Assembly: GCF_905147365.1 (NCBI RefSeq)
Contig: NC_056419.1
Location: 6,021,501-6,085,500, forward strand
Direction: 5' to 3'
DNA from: Aricia agestis
Taxonomy: Eukaryota; Arthropoda; Insecta; Lepidoptera; Lycaenidae
Length of the DNA: 64,000 bases
Shown here: one piece after another, positions 34,755 through 46,648 of the stretch
How the letters are laid out: each line of letters opens with the position of its first letter
Position numbering within the stretch: the stretch's first letter is position 1
The notes under the pieces: generated by a model
Databases searched by the model: none
What the model was told of the DNA's origin: nothing
What the model saw: only the letters and a program-made list of their open reading frames with translations
Translations under genes and position numbers: made by a program

Positions 34755-35620
34755 TTTTCTAAATGGGGGGCAAACGAGCAAAATATGGCCTAATTAGAAG
34801 CAAATACAGCTTATGCCGGCTCTTGATATAGGCGAACGCGTTGGCCAACGCGTCTGCAGACGCGTTGGCCCAATGTGTAGAACGGGCGTTCGCGCGTTGG
34901 CCGTAGGTATTTAGACGTTGGCCGACGCATCTGCGAGCTTGCCGCGCGGGTCGGAAATGTCGGCAAAAGATCAAAGGACATTTGTCGCAAGCTTCGCGCT
35001 CCATCCACACATAGGCCGCGCGATCAGTTTGCCCGGAGTTATAATTATGATAATTATTATAATATGTAATAATTTTTGTATGTAATAATTTAATAAATAA
35101 TAAGTAGGTAATAAAATAATTACTTATATTATTTTAATATTATAAAATATTATGTAAAAGTGAGTTTATTTCTTTGTTTGTTACGTTTTCTCGCCTTTTA
35201 TTTATTTATTTCCAGAATACTCTTTAAAAACTTTTTCTTGTCCACATTTACAAAGTAATTATAAGCTGTGAATAAATAAACAGCTGCAGCTGTTAGCGAC
35301 TAAACATCCATTTTGAATCCGTCCGCACATTGGCGCGATCCAAAGCATACTGAACGACCTTCCTATGTGTGGATTACTCACAAACGCCGTTGCAAGCGCA
35401 CTGCCAACGCGTCTGCAGACGCGTTGGCCAACGCGTTCGCCTATATCAAGAGCCGGCACTAGACCCTGCACACAACGCACTAGCAGCATCAGGAGGATTG
35501 CCGGCCCTTTAAGAGGGAATACACTCTCTTAATTAAGGTTTTAAGGTTGTATTGGCCCGGAAATTCTGCTGGCGACAGTTTGTTCCAGACTTTTACAATA
35601 CGAGGCATACAGTAAAAAAA
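34755..35620 (-). mobile_element. Older GGGGGCAAACGAGCAAA-type repeat split by a foldback
   Basis: 34760-34813 (GGGGGGCAAACGAGCAAA..) and 35459-35620 (CGCACTAGCAGCATCAGGAG, CCGGCCCTTTAAGAGGGAAT, TTAAGGTTGTATTGGCCCGG, GGCGACAGTTTGTTCCAGAC) form one interrupted repeat. It shares its 3' part with the G-rich SINE-like family but has a different body after GAGGGAATA, so it is a sister family. Confidence 0.65.
34814..35458. mobile_element. Foldback element with identical 56-bp terminal inverted repeats
   Basis: The 56-bp ends at 34814-34869 and 35403-35458 (TGCCGGCTCTTGATATAGGC..) are identical. Each contains the 26-bp palindrome with arms GCCAACGCGTCTG. Flanks are TTA on the left and CTA on the right, possibly a 3-bp target duplication with one change. 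A second inner pair is TCCACACATAGG (from about 34993) and CCTATGTGTGGA (to about 35375). GCGTTGGCC motifs recur in the left half. The middle is AT-rich. Minus-strand frames across it are artefacts. Confidence 0.8.
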
Positions 35621-36221
35621 GAGATAAAAACAAAATAAACAACACAGGAAATAAGGCATAGAAAAAAACTGCTTACGTATTTTTTGAGACTTCAGTAAAG
35701 TTATTAGTGCTTATAAACTGCTCAGTCCGCATACTCAATCAAATTTCGGCAGACTCTTTTTTTGGATTTAGATTTCGGAATTATATAACAAACATTAACT
35801 TGAGGTTTTGTTCAAGTTCAAATCCCTCTTAACCATTTTCAGATTAACTTAAAGTGAAATAAATCTAAAAACCATTTGGGAGGTATCCTCGTAATTATTT
35901 TCATTTGTCAAGTGACAGCTAGGCTATAATGTATTTAAGTTTCTGAGATAACTCATAATTAAATTTAGACCAACAACAAAATTTAAGTCTTAATCCATCG
36001 TCGGGAGCAGAATCTGCAGTAATTAGAGAACTTAAACCACATTAAATCGGCGAAGACTATCATTTATAGTTTGAGAACCACAAATAGTTTTGAAATATTG
36101 TAGTTTGGTTTGACATTAAATCTTTACTTTTAATGTCGTTTTACAGGCAAAGTTTAGTTTAAGTTTATATTTTATACTCTAATTTAGCTTTTGATTCGTT
36201 TTCAGTAGACAAAGATCGATA
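35621..36221. other. Unassigned stretch
   Basis: No feature was recognised. Confidence 0.4.
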
Positions 36222-36223
36222 TA

Positions 36224-37090
36224 CGAGGGGCGTTCAATGTATTCTCGGTATCAGGGTGATTAAGTAACTTTGACGGTACTTAAATATATCATTAAGTAAT
36301 GACATTTTTTAAGGGTATAAGTACAAAAATTCGAACATTTATCTTCACTAGTTATTTAGAAATCTCAAATTTAACACAGCAAGAATGACTGACGCGACAA
36401 TGTTGACGAAAATCGAGCACCGCGCAGTGATTAAATTCCTTATAAATCAGGGGAAAACTCAAAAAGTAATCTACGAGGAATTGGCAGCAGTTTACCAAGA
36501 CTCTGCTCCTTCATTATCTACATTTCAAAAGTGGTCAAGTGAGTTTATAAGAGGTAGGGAAAGCATTGAAGAAGACCTCCGTGTGGGCGGGCCCGTGAGT
36601 GCCACTATAGAAGAAACCTTAAAAAAAAACACCAAAAAAGATCAGAATATAACTGCATCGTCATATGTGAATAAATTTTCACAAGCAATCAAAGAAAAAA
36701 GTCGCGGGAAATTGAGCGCAGGGGTGTTGCTTCTTCACGACAACGCACCGGTTCACACTGCGCGAGTTGCCAAGGCTGCTGTGCGAGCATGCGGGTTCGA
36801 AGAAATCAACCATCCTCCCTACAGTCCAGAGCTGGCCTTTAGCAATTATTTTTTGTTTCCAAATTTAAAAAAAAGATCTTCATGAAAAGCGTTTTTCCGA
36901 CGACGAAGAGCTCAAGGCGCATTTTTCGGACAAGTATAAGAATCATTTTTTTAGAGGATATCCAAAAGTTAATTTATAGAAGTAATAAGTGTATTCAGCT
37001 TCTGGGTGACTACAGAGAAAAATAAAATTATTTCAGAATTTTCGGCCTTTTCCTTCATACCTATACCGAGAATACATTGAACGCCCCTCG
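36224..37090 (+). mobile_element. Internally deleted mariner element with both TIRs
   Basis: The ends CGAGGGGCGTTCAATGTATT and AATACATTGAACGCCCCTCG are perfect inverted repeats, continuing to about 27 bp with CTCGGTAT. TA flanks both ends (36222-36223 and 37091-37092). The element is 867 bp against about 1.3 kb for a full mariner, so several hundred bases are missing from the middle of the transposase. Intact TIRs mean it could still be moved by a transposase supplied elsewhere. Confidence 0.9.
36385..36979 (+). pseudogene. Mariner transposase, internally deleted and frameshifted
   Basis: Residues 1-75 hold the N-terminal helix-turn-helix region (IEHRAVIKFLINQGKTQKVI, STFQKW). Around residue 80 the sequence jumps to the C-terminal catalytic part, so roughly 150 residues including the first catalytic Asp are absent. 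The second catalytic Asp is seen in HDNAPVH. The third position, 34 residues after the second as in the mariner D34D layout, is Asn in the motif SNYFLF where Asp is expected. An extra A in the A-run near 36870 shifts the frame, so the first stop falls at 36885. The normal frame continues to a stop at 36977-36979. It cannot make an active transposase. D34D spacing and TA target place it in mariner; the subfamily is not assigned. Confidence 0.9.
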
Positions 37091-37092
37091 TA

Positions 37093-38454
37093 GCAGCTAT
37101 ATAGCTGCAAATTACAATTTGTTTCCAATTTATTTTGTTTGCATCATAAAATAGATCAAAATTATAAGTCGGGTAAAGTTGCAAACAATGAAGACTGAAG
37201 AATGAAGAGAATTTAGAATATGTACTAACAAAGAATATCCAGAGCCAAACCTAACACATCCTCTTTTGGAAGTCAATTAAAAACCTGTCTCAAGTTAATA
37301 CTATCCGGACAAAAACGGATTATAATTAGAACATTATAATGTTAAAGATACATTAGCAGCATTATGTTAAACATAATAACATAATCAAACATCCATGACT
37401 AGAGTGCAGTGTGATCACCACTTAACACGAGAGTGGTCTCACATTATATTCGATTATCAAATTGACTGGATAGAGTGTTTGTATAGACGCTGTTGAATTG
37501 ACAAGCTAATATGCTTAAGTAGATTTGTATTCGATCAATTATAATAAGTAGTTGTATGTAAATTAATATATATGCTAGGCATTAACCTTAGAAATAAGCA
37601 TAATGATAAAAGACAAGCAGATGATTTCAATCTGGCTGATAATTTTATTGATATGCATCAAAATAGAAAATATACAGTATAGAACGGCAACTCTCATACA
37701 TGTGACCGCTTATATATGGCTCCAGATACATAAATACACAGTACGTATCTCATTAATACCCAGGGCAAGGAAAATTGTATGAATGACCAAAGATTGACAA
37801 CCAACTGAAAGTGAGCTCCCATGGAATGCATACTTGTGCATTCGTTTTTTTTACTCAGTTACTCTTTCGTAGTTTTTTTTTTATTCGTTGCCTTTTATAT
37901 AAAAATCTTGAGTTAAAATTATCTTGGAACTTGGCACAAAACTATCGTCAAAAGTAACTGGCGAAATTCTTACGTGTGCGAATTTATTTAACACCACTTA
38001 GAAGATTTTTTTTTCTTCTGGTCGATTTTAAACAGTAAACAACTTTCTGAACCTACATAGACCTCGTTTAATGCACGTCTAACTACAAGTACAATCAATT
38101 CTGCGTATAGTGGCTGTAGCCATTAAATTGGTTTGTGGGTGTATGTTCGTTCCGACATTAATTTCGTAATTAAGTGAACGCTTAAATCGATTGTTTAATT
38201 CGTTTGTGGTCGCCCGACGTATTTCTGATTACGATTTGAGTCAATTACTCGATTCCTTTGTATCGGTTACTAAAATCGTAAAATCGTTTTTTATTATCGG
38301 TATTATTGAACATTATAACACACGATCGTGGTGAATAATGAGACTTTAACATGCTGCAACCAATTTTAAGACCATCGCAAATTTTAGCATCAAATGAGGT
38401 TCTACATCTTATAATGATAATAATTAAAACCATTTTAATAATGATGAAAATATA
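37093..38454. other. 1.4 kb AT-rich, unassigned
   Basis: No feature was recognised. Confidence 0.45.
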
Positions 38455-38899
38455 TTAAGACTAGCTAAAAGCCGAGCTTTATGAGGGCTCTCGTCGTTTT
38501 TCAGCGTAATACCATCTCCTCTCATAGAAAACAAGCAATGGAACAGCAAAAAATGGAAAGGGCGTAAGCGACAAAATTGTTTTTGTCGCGTAATTTAAAA
38601 ACCATAAACACATTTCATATAAGCTATGGGCAAATTAAAGTGTATGCTTGAACCAATTTATGTACATATTTTGGAAGCTTGAATCACTCTCCTCTGCTGG
38701 CAAAATAGGAATTCCTTTTTTACAGAGGTCTTTTGATTGATTATTCTGTGTTATAAAAGTTGACCAATCGTGTTATGCTATGGGTAATTCAAAGACAAAG
38801 ACATGATAAATACTGACAATGAACTTTAATTTCTTAGCTTTAGTCATCGCTGAGGAAAATCGATATCGCTACAGCCAAATTATCAAGGCGTTGCCTTAA
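38455..38899. mobile_element. Second copy of the TTAAGGTGACGCC-family MITE, left part rearranged
   Basis: From 38543 to 38899 it matches 27003-27356 closely and ends GGCGTTGCCTTAA. To its left, CTCTCATAGAAAACAAGCAA (38519-38538) is the inverse of a block in the first copy (26978-26999). The left end is therefore inverted or replaced. A TTAA occurs at 38455-38458 but no matching TIR follows it. Confidence 0.65.
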
Positions 38900-41040
38900 T
38901 GGCGCTATATTCTCTAAATTTCATCACGCAACAACTTTTACATAAATGATATAACGAAAGTTGCCCTTTACGAACTGTATGGGAATGATATTAACACTAA
39001 ACTGACGAACGATAATAAAGATAATAGTGATGGGGGTATCAAAACATGCAAATGTCGGTATTTCACTATCACGTATAAGATTCATCAATCTGCTATTTCG
39101 CTAGCTATCACCTACATTTCGTTGCAAGCGAAACGCAACCCTATTCGCCGGTGAATACGCAAATAACGCACCCAATATCGCGTGCTTATCAATGTGAAAA
39201 CAATGATTGAAGTTGTTAAAATATAATAACTGTGTAGATGCACTTGCTCTCGCGTCGACCGAAATGATTGCCATAATAAACACAAGTCATAATTTCGAAT
39301 AACAGTACCCACGGCAACATAGGCACGTTCGAATCTTTTTTCTCTATATTGAAGGTTCGTTTTTAAACGTGGTCGTGTTGCGAGGTGTAAGTTCATGACT
39401 GGTTCCGAACCTGTCGATAATAGTGTTGGCCTTTGCCACTTTGCCGTTGGTACTTTCTTTTGTGTTTACGTGTTAAATAGATCATGTGGTTTTTATGCTT
39501 GAATCAAATGAAATGCTTGAAATGTAATTATTTTCTCGCGAGCTTGAGGCTCTTTTACTAATGTGTTACATTTGGAATTCCTCTGGATATTTAACTTTAA
39601 TTAGTATTTATAAACATTAACGTGCTTATTTTTATATGTAACTTAATTTTACAAAATATAATTCACATATTACTCAAATTTTAATTTCATTACTATATTC
39701 CGATAAAATTTGATAGATCTATGGCGTGCTCAGTGTTAGTTTATACAAATATTTATTTTGTTTATGCTGAAATTTAGGTTTCCTTCAGGATTTTACAAAC
39801 CACTTTTACCAACCAGCCTAGATGACACATTTAATATTTCATCGGTCCAGGCGTTCCAAACAAGGCCTAAAGCTGGGTTCACACGTGCGGCGTCACATTG
39901 CACAATAATTTAACGTCGGGCGCACTTGCATGGAACCACACCACAATTTAAGACCTGAGCAATAAGGGAGCATTGTCTGCCAACGATGTTGCCACTTTAT
40001 GCACCTTAATCTAGTTCCACAGCCTGTAAAATATTCAAATTGCAGTGCGCCAACGAGAGGTTGTTTTGTTGGTAAACATGAATTCGGTTTAGTTAACGAT
40101 GCAGCTTTTGATATCAACGAGTGCGAAATCATCGTTGCTACTCTATTTTTTGCCTTCAATTTTAAGGTCTATTTTCTTAATGTTGTTTTTTGATGCAGCC
40201 ATCATGTTTCCAAATCCCAATATATTAACACTTATAATATCATGGGGACATTATGGCTGATATGATGTATTATAGCTTCTATAATTTAGTATATTTTATT
40301 ACATTTTTTTAGAATTTTTAGCCCTATCTATCTCAACCTCATTACCAAAATTCAAAAATACACAAATAAATGCGTTACCAAAATCAACTTTTCAAATGAC
40401 CGAGAAAACGACTTAACCGAACGATATTCACTTTTGTGCTTAGAAAACTGTTTCGATCTTACATCAACGGAACTTTTCTCGTATTCTAAATATTTTCGAC
40501 ATACGACTCGTGTCTCGTAAAAAACTCATAAACTGAAAGCAGTAGGTAAACCAAAACTTAACGTCAGATACTTTATTTTTACGACTAACAGATTGTATTA
40601 AAATGCTTTCAAAAGTCTAACGTTCATGCTTCTATTGCAGCATTAGGTATACTCTATTAAGCCTTAGTGTTTACAAAAAGCTTAGGTATGTTATATGGAA
40701 TTTATTTTATGTGTTCTACAAAACAAATCAGAACCAAGCAATACAAAAGCTACTGTTTTTATAATATTTAAATGAAACATTAAAAAAGAAATCTTCAGTG
40801 TTCTTACTTTGAATTTTCATACCCATTAGGGTCAATTTACATTGCGACGTGACGCGTCGATTAAATGCGACGCATTTTTAAACGGACCTTTTATTAAAAC
40901 TGGACATTTATACTAAACCAGAAGATATAAATAAAATTTTATTTTATATAATAATATGAATACAACCAATAGGTTAATGTTAGATATTCATGGACTTGCC
41001 ATCAGCGGTAATCGGATTGTGAACTGGTCCTAACTAATAA
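38900..41040. other. 2.1 kb, mostly unassigned
   Basis: 39867-39935 carries GCTGGGTTCACACGTGCGGC-type sequence like MITE ends, but I found no partner. Frames at 39112-39396 and 39893-40159 (minus) have no known motif. Confidence 0.4.
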
Positions 41041-41238
41041 ATGACGCCCGCAACTCCGTTGCGCCAAACTTCCTGTGTCGCGCGGGAACTATACATTTTT
41101 CCGGGATAAAAAGTATTCTATGTACTTTCGCGGGACTTAAAGTATCTTTATACCAAATTTCAGGGAAATCGGTTCAGCAGTTTGGGCGTGAAGAGGTAAC
41201 AGACAGTTCGCATTAATAATATTACCAGTATCGATTTA
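41041..41238 (-). mobile_element. Helitron (Lep1-like), near full length
   Basis: The minus strand ends GCGCAACGGAGTTGCGGGCG and TCAT with a decayed CTAG. Inner blocks CGCGCGACACAGG, ACTTTTTATCCCGG, TTACCTCTTCACGCC are present. The 5' end near 41238 is altered. Confidence 0.75.
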
Positions 41239-41562
41239 TGTGTATGTATCAATCGCACTTAAGCGATAGTCTTATAAGAGAGATAAGTCTCTATTTCCTG
41301 TTCTACATAATCACTACTCAGTACTAATGCCTAATAAACGTATGGATATGCATAGGATCAGCTTTATTGCAGCATAATTGGAAATTAATTGGCCTAAGCG
41401 TATTTCCTAGCTTATCTTCTAGACCTAGAATTTGCTAATCAATTATAACGATGAAAAATAGTGTCATAATAATATTATCTAACTTTTAGCGCAGAACCAT
41501 TTCGATAAAAGGTGAATGCCCAAAAATGTATGGACCAAAAACCCGTAATCGATGCAATCCAA

Positions 41563-41934
41563 ATTTTGAGGAGTTCCCTCGATTACTTATGCATCCCTTC
41601 ATCAGATCACCACTTTTGTGAATATAATACCAAATTGGGATGATACCCTATATACCAAAAGAAAAATTTTGAAAATCGGTTAACAAACGGCGGAGTAATC
41701 GTCGAACATAAGAAAACGAACATAACACCTCCCCCATTTTGAAAGTCGGTTAAAATTGTAGCCTATGTGTTATTCTGATGTATAAGCTATATTATTGTAA
41801 AGTTTCATTAAAATCCGTTCAGTAGTTTTTGCGTGAAAGAGTAACAAACATCCATACATCCACACATCTACACATCCATACATCCATACATCCAAACAAA
41901 CTTTCGTCTTTATAATATTAGTAGGAAAGTAGGA
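41563..41934. mobile_element. GAGTTCCCTCGATTAC dispersed repeat, longer copy
   Basis: It shares about 200 bp with 56132-56343, almost identical: TTTTGAGGAGTTCCCTCGAT, AATTGGGATGATACCCTATA and TTGAAAGTCGGTTAAAATTG. This copy continues through TTTCATTAAAATCCGTTCAG and a CATACATC-rich minisatellite (about 41849-41893) to AATATTAGTAGG at the end. Confidence 0.7.
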
Positions 41935-42027
41935 TAGAATGTCAGATTCGTATAGAAATGGTATAATCTGTGCATGTATTTTTAACGATTATTACGTCAT
42001 GATATCAGTTAACTATCTACGTGTTTT

Positions 42028-42131
42028 CGAAAATAAAAGGACAAACGAGCAAACGGGTCACCTGATAGAAAGCAATTACCGTCACTCATTAGTAGAGCTA
42101 CGGGTGCGTTTAAGAGGGAATACGCTTTCTT
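42028..42131 (-). mobile_element. Fragment of the GACAAACGAGCAAACGGG repeat
   Basis: AAAGGACAAACGAGCAAACG, GGTCACCTGATAGAAAGCAA and TTTAAGAGGGAATACGCTTT belong to the sister family seen at 34755-35620. It abuts the next repeat. Confidence 0.6.
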
Positions 42132-42155
42132 CCGAAAAACGTACGGTGACATCTC

Positions 42156-42892
42156 TTTTTAGGGTTCCGTAGTCAACAAGGAACTCTTATAGTTTCGGTT
42201 TGTCCGTCCGTCTGTCCGTCCGCCCGTCTGTCTGTCCATCTGTCTGTCTGCGGACCGCGGTTTTGCTCAGAGACTATAGGACCTACTAAGCTGTAATTCG
42301 GCATGAATGCACATATTAATCATGCCGACAAAATGGTATTTATAAGATCTTTTAAAAAATGTTTAAGGTAAGTACCTCCCCTACACATATTTTAGCGGGG
42401 ATGATTTTTTTTTCGCGTCCACCCCACCGTGTGAGGTGTCGTTGGATAGGTTTTTAAAAATATTATGAGTATAACATATCATTTTCCGATTTAGAGATGT
42501 GAAATATGAAGTTTTAAAGTGGAAAAAAATATTTTAGAGTCCTGCAGTGTCTCCCCTTCTACCAGCTAAACGGTTGCGTCTGGAAAAATATTCATGGGAG
42601 TAGGAAATATGCTGAATTTAAAAGAAAAACTATCACGGCTAACAAGACTTCATACGTTATTGAGTAAAAGTAGATCAACTAAAAAAAATGTAACTATTCG
42701 GAGAAGTATTAAAGGAACTTATAATTTAAATTCCTTTAAAAACGTAACTGAGATGATGTTGTTAGTAATGTATAACACGTTATAAAATATGTACATTCAT
42801 TGACCATTCAAATAATATAAAAAACTAGCGGTACTACGGAGTACGGAACCTTACATATTGCCCGTGGCCCGACACGCACTTGGCCGGTTTTG
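42156..42892 (-). mobile_element. Variant of the AAGTGCG../GGAACCCTAAAA repeat, full length
   Basis: The minus strand starts AAAACCGGCCAAGTGCGTGT, then CGGGCCACGGG and GGTTCCGTACTCCGTAG. It ends CAGACGGACAGACGG.., GTTGACTACGGAACCCTAAA. The start and end blocks correspond to those of the 20.1-kb family, but the body differs. The 63-codon plus-strand frame inside is not a gene. Confidence 0.7.
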
Positions 42893-43252
42893 ACTTTATT
42901 TTCTCTAAATTGTATATTCTTATACGTGTCACCATTGTTTTTACGAGGAAAACACAAAAACAAAGGAAGAAAGTACATAGTTGATTCAAAGCGCTGTCTC
43001 AAAATCTCAGATTTATTTTCTCAAATTATCCGTTTCAATTATGGTTTTCAATAAAATGAGTTACATATTTACAATCTATTAATGGTCTACTTTGCTGCAT
43101 ATAAATTATTTTAATCGACTATGGGTTTTTTTGGGCATTCACCTTTGTAAGAATTATTTCTTATTTAAAAGTAACATTCTCAAAATAAAAAAATACTTCT
43201 ATTTTTATTGTAAAATTCTATGCCATTTTCCTTCTCCTCTTAAGAGCCTAAA

Positions 43253-43453
43253 CAGCGTGGCTAAACTGGTCGCTTTGGAGAATCATATTACGAATCATAA
43301 TATGATTCATTTCTTGTAAATCGCAAAATGCAAGTCTGCTTGCGATTCATGTCTAGTAATTCGTACTAATTTGACATTTGTCAGTTTGACAGTTTCACAA
43401 TTTGCTGAATTTATTAAGAGGAATTGCTAAATATGACCATTTTAGCCCCGCAG
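43253..43453. mobile_element. MITE with TIR CTGCGGGGCTAAAATGGTC
   Basis: Left CAGCGTGGCTAAACTGGTCG and right GACCATTTTAGCCCCGCAG are inverted with a few mismatches. Inside are GAATCATATTACGAATCATA palindromic blocks, as in the truncated copy at 28225-28325. Confidence 0.6.
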
Positions 43454-43808
43454 ATCTTAATTAGATGACTTAGAAGTCATATCAATGAGTCAAAAGCTTT
43501 GAGTTAGTACTCAGAGCTCAGAGACTCATTACTTTTAAATTTCATCGAAGGAGAATCTAAAAACGAAACCCCTCTTACTGTCATTACTTATTACTTTCAA
43601 AGCTTTTATTAATACTGTGTCATTTAACAACGGCAAAACGGTACACTCATTAAAATATCCCTTTCAGTCATAAATTTTATCGGTATAGCACAAAGTATGG
43701 ACTAATGCTGTACTCATTAAATACAAAATACATGACTATCGCTTACTGTCAGTCTTATTAGCGAGATATTTGTTGCGCCTTTGATATCTTTTGTTCCATT
43801 TTTATCAA

Positions 43809-43851
43809 GTATCAAGATCGTAAATCATCACAGATTTACAATCTTGATACT
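43809..43851. repeat. 43-bp hairpin
   Basis: AGTATCAAGATCGTAAATC pairs with GATTTACAATCTTGATACT, one mismatch, loop about 5. Confidence 0.7.
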
Positions 43852-43983
43852 TTATAGCACAGTAGATGATGTTATTGTTAATAAATTATAACTGTAACGT
43901 GATAGAGCTATTAAGACGTTTAGATTCCTAACTGTAGTATTTTAACTGACAGACTTTTTAACAGAGTAATTTAGATGTAAATA

Positions 43984-44366
43984 TAATAATACTCGTAACT
44001 CCCACAGTTTCAGTGACGGTGGTCGGTTATATTGAAATAAGGCTAGTTACGCAGGAGTAATTTAATAGTGCCCAAGTGTGTGCGTAGTACACAAGAACAC
44101 TCTCTATTCTTTTACTATGAGAGTAAGTACCCAGTGGGATGGAAGACCGACAATACTTACTGGCGAGAGACTAATCGCAGGACCGACTTTTTACATGCCC
44201 ATCCGACGCATGGATCATCTTATACTTATCAGACAATCAGGTGATCAGCCTGCATTGTCCTATTAAAACTTGGAAATAATAATAATAATATGTTTCCAAC
44301 GCGGGAATCAAACCCAACGACCTCCGAGTCAAGAGCCGCGCTCTAAGCCACTGCACCGTGGAGGCG
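43984..44366 (-). mobile_element. tRNA-derived SINE, minus-strand copy
   Basis: On the minus strand it begins CGCCTCCACGGTGCAGTGG (A-box region), then GAGTCGGAGG..., GGGTTTGATTCCCGC (B box, with one change from GGTTCGATTCC). A body shared with 55001-55355 follows, including CTGATCACCTGATTGTC, GATGGGCATGTAAAAAGTCG and GTGCCCAAGTGTGTG inverse blocks. It is more diverged than the 55-kb copy. Confidence 0.8.
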
Positions 44367-44547
44367 TTTAATATAGCTGATATAACAATAATAACAATAT
44401 ATTATGCTATAATATAGGCGAACATAATATAACCTATTGTATGTTCGGAAGTCGGTCAAAAATATACTACAACGTGGGCACTTTAGATTTTTCCAGGATA
44501 CTATTCTATAATATCATTTCTAGAGACTTAAAGTTATTTTAACACCA

Positions 44548-44832
44548 AAGGGGTATGAAGATTTTTATATGGAGCCTGGCCGACCTACTTTCCGCCATTG
44601 TATTTTTCCGCGTTCATGAATATTTTTTTCAAACATGGATAGCTAACATCAATACAAACGAAAAATATTCTTGGACACCTTACCAACGAACCAACCAACC
44701 AACCTTACGTGGTTTTGTCCAAGATTATTTTTTGTTTGTTATGTTAGCTATCCATTTTTGAAAAAAAATATTCGTAAACGCGAAAAACACAATAGCGGTA
44801 CGGTAGGTCGGCCAAAATCTTCGTACTCCTTT
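44548..44832. mobile_element. Palindromic MITE, TIR AAAGGRGTAYGAAGATTTT
   Basis: Both halves pair over about 115 bp with mismatches: GGCCGACCTAC, GAATATTTTTTTCAAA, ATGGATAGCTAACAT and TCTTGGACA occur once in each orientation. The element is about 285 bp. Two plus-strand frames across it are artefacts. Confidence 0.75.
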
Positions 44833-44877
44833 CATCTGAATCGAGTCACTGGTTTGAGCAAAGAGGTAGACAGACTT

Positions 44878-45199
44878 TAAAAACCGACTTCAAAATTGTA
44901 CGTAATTAACAATTAAAATTCGGTATCTCAAAAACTACTGAACCGATTTTGATGAAACTTGCAGTATTCCCTTAGTGGAACCATACATTGTACAACAAAA
45001 AAAGAACTACTCAAATCGGACTTGTAGTTCCGAAGATATGCGAACACAAACATAAAAACAAACATACATACATATACACTTTTGAAATTTGGCACATTTG
45101 TTCAGACACTGCGATGTTTATATTACAAAACTTGTCAGTTCTGCAAATATTACATACATACGCGTCGAATTGATAACCTCCTTTTTTTAAGTCGGTTAA
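44878..45199. mobile_element. ACCGACTTCAAAA..AAGTCGGTTAAAA dispersed repeat
   Basis: Bounded by AAAACCGACTTCAAAA and TTTTTTAAGTCGGTTAAAA in inverse orientation. The interior has TACTGAACCGATTTTGATGA and an ACATACATACATATAC run. The short matching ends may be TIRs. Confidence 0.55.
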
Positions 45200-46146
45200 A
45201 AATTACTAATATAGAAATATGGATGCAAGTGGTTGATACGCTTTAATATTATGAAAACTTTCGAATTGCGGTAAATTATGATTAAATATTATGTAATATG
45301 GACAATAATATAAATTCAAAGATAGTATTAAATAAAAACATCCATAATCGTTTTGTAATGACGTTAATATGCATACAATAACAAGCTTTCCGATAAAAAG
45401 TCGTGCCAATTTGAGTCGGCCGCAAAACTCTACTGAGCAGATAGTCATTAGGGCCCTGAACACAGACATAATATCTATAGAGGCCGCACAATCCAGGATA
45501 AAATTTTGTTTCATGTGAGATGCCCACAGAAAAGTGGCTATTTCATCTGTGCATTTTACGTTAGAGTGGTCCAAAAAATTTGTCCAAAAAGGTTTAAACG
45601 ACATTCAATGTAAAGTTTTTTGTGACTATCCTTGTGGTTTGAAGTTTGAACCTTAAGTGACAAATAAAATTTTAAATTGACCATCATTGCATTTTAATTT
45701 TTTAGAGTTTTTCTCTATTATAATATATTCAGAGCCTTCTATCTAGTACCTTTTATAATTCATAACCAATTTGAGTATATTTTCTATTATTCAGAAAGCC
45801 TATTTTGTAAGCGCTTACCTTAAGCACTAAAACATTTTTAACTGGCTGGAATCTTGCGGCATCTTCTTAATATCTCTCTGTGTAAAACTTGCGCTGCAAT
45901 GAACTCAACATAAGACTCCTCCATAAGGATACAGTATCAAATTGGTAGTAATTTTGTTTTTTATTCTCACGAGCTGAATAGAGCCGCGGTTGTAGCTCAC
46001 GAAGGAAAATAGCTTATCCGTTAAGCTTATTTGTGCAGCTCGAACATGTATACGTGTCAGAAATTTGTTAGATATGTACATAATTATACGCGTTTTCCTG
46101 ACTAGGCCTAGATAATCTAGAAATGCTATAAAAATACATGAAAGTA
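45200..46146. other. Stretch with one long spurious-looking frame
   Basis: A 132-codon frame on the minus strand (45206-45604) is the joint longest in the window, but shows no domain I recognise and reads like translated AT-rich DNA. Nothing else was seen. Confidence 0.4.
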
Positions 46147-46337
46147 CGTTTGTCGCGCCGGAACCGTGCATTTTCCAGGATGAAATGTATATTGTGTCCT
46201 TTCCCGGGACTCAAACTATCTATCAGATACATTGAGATAATTTCAAATCATAATCAAATTTCAGCAAAATTAATTCAGTGGTTCGGGTGCGAAGAGGCAA
46301 CGGACAGACGCACTCTTACATTTTATTAGTATGGATA
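46147..46337 (-). mobile_element. Helitron (Lep1-like), 3'-truncated with small duplication
   Basis: The minus strand gives GGACACAATATACATTTCAT, TTGCTGAAATTTGATTATG and TTGCCTCTTCGCACC. A short extra block (ATCATAATCAAATTTC region) expands the middle. Confidence 0.65.
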
Positions 46338-46648
46338 TTGATTAATGGTTGTGTATTATCTGACATAACAACTAAACAAAAAGGAAACGGTAAGCATTCT
46401 AAGATAAATATAGTAGAAGAAAATAACTAACAATAAGATGATATGCCTCAAGGCGATAAGCTATGAAACCCAAATCATAATATAATTATATCCGAGGAAT
46501 TAGAAGCAACAGACCATTAATTTTCTAATGTAATTATCAGAAAACTAGTTGTGGTCCATGACTTGGCCTTGATCGAGATGTTATACAATGTAATTGGAGA
46601 TTTGTAACTAAGGGTCAAAGTCAAAACTGAAGATTCAAATCTTCAAAA

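Noticed and set aside
40850..40885. Possible GC-rich MITE end (GACGCGTCG)
   Set aside because: No inverted partner was found nearby.
41849..41893. CRISPR-like array
   Set aside because: The CATACATC repeats are short and have no spacers. They are a minisatellite in a eukaryotic repeat.
45206..45604. 132-codon minus-strand open frame
   Set aside because: No domain or motif is recognisable, and amino-acid use follows AT-rich translation. Long frames of this size occur by chance in 64 kb.
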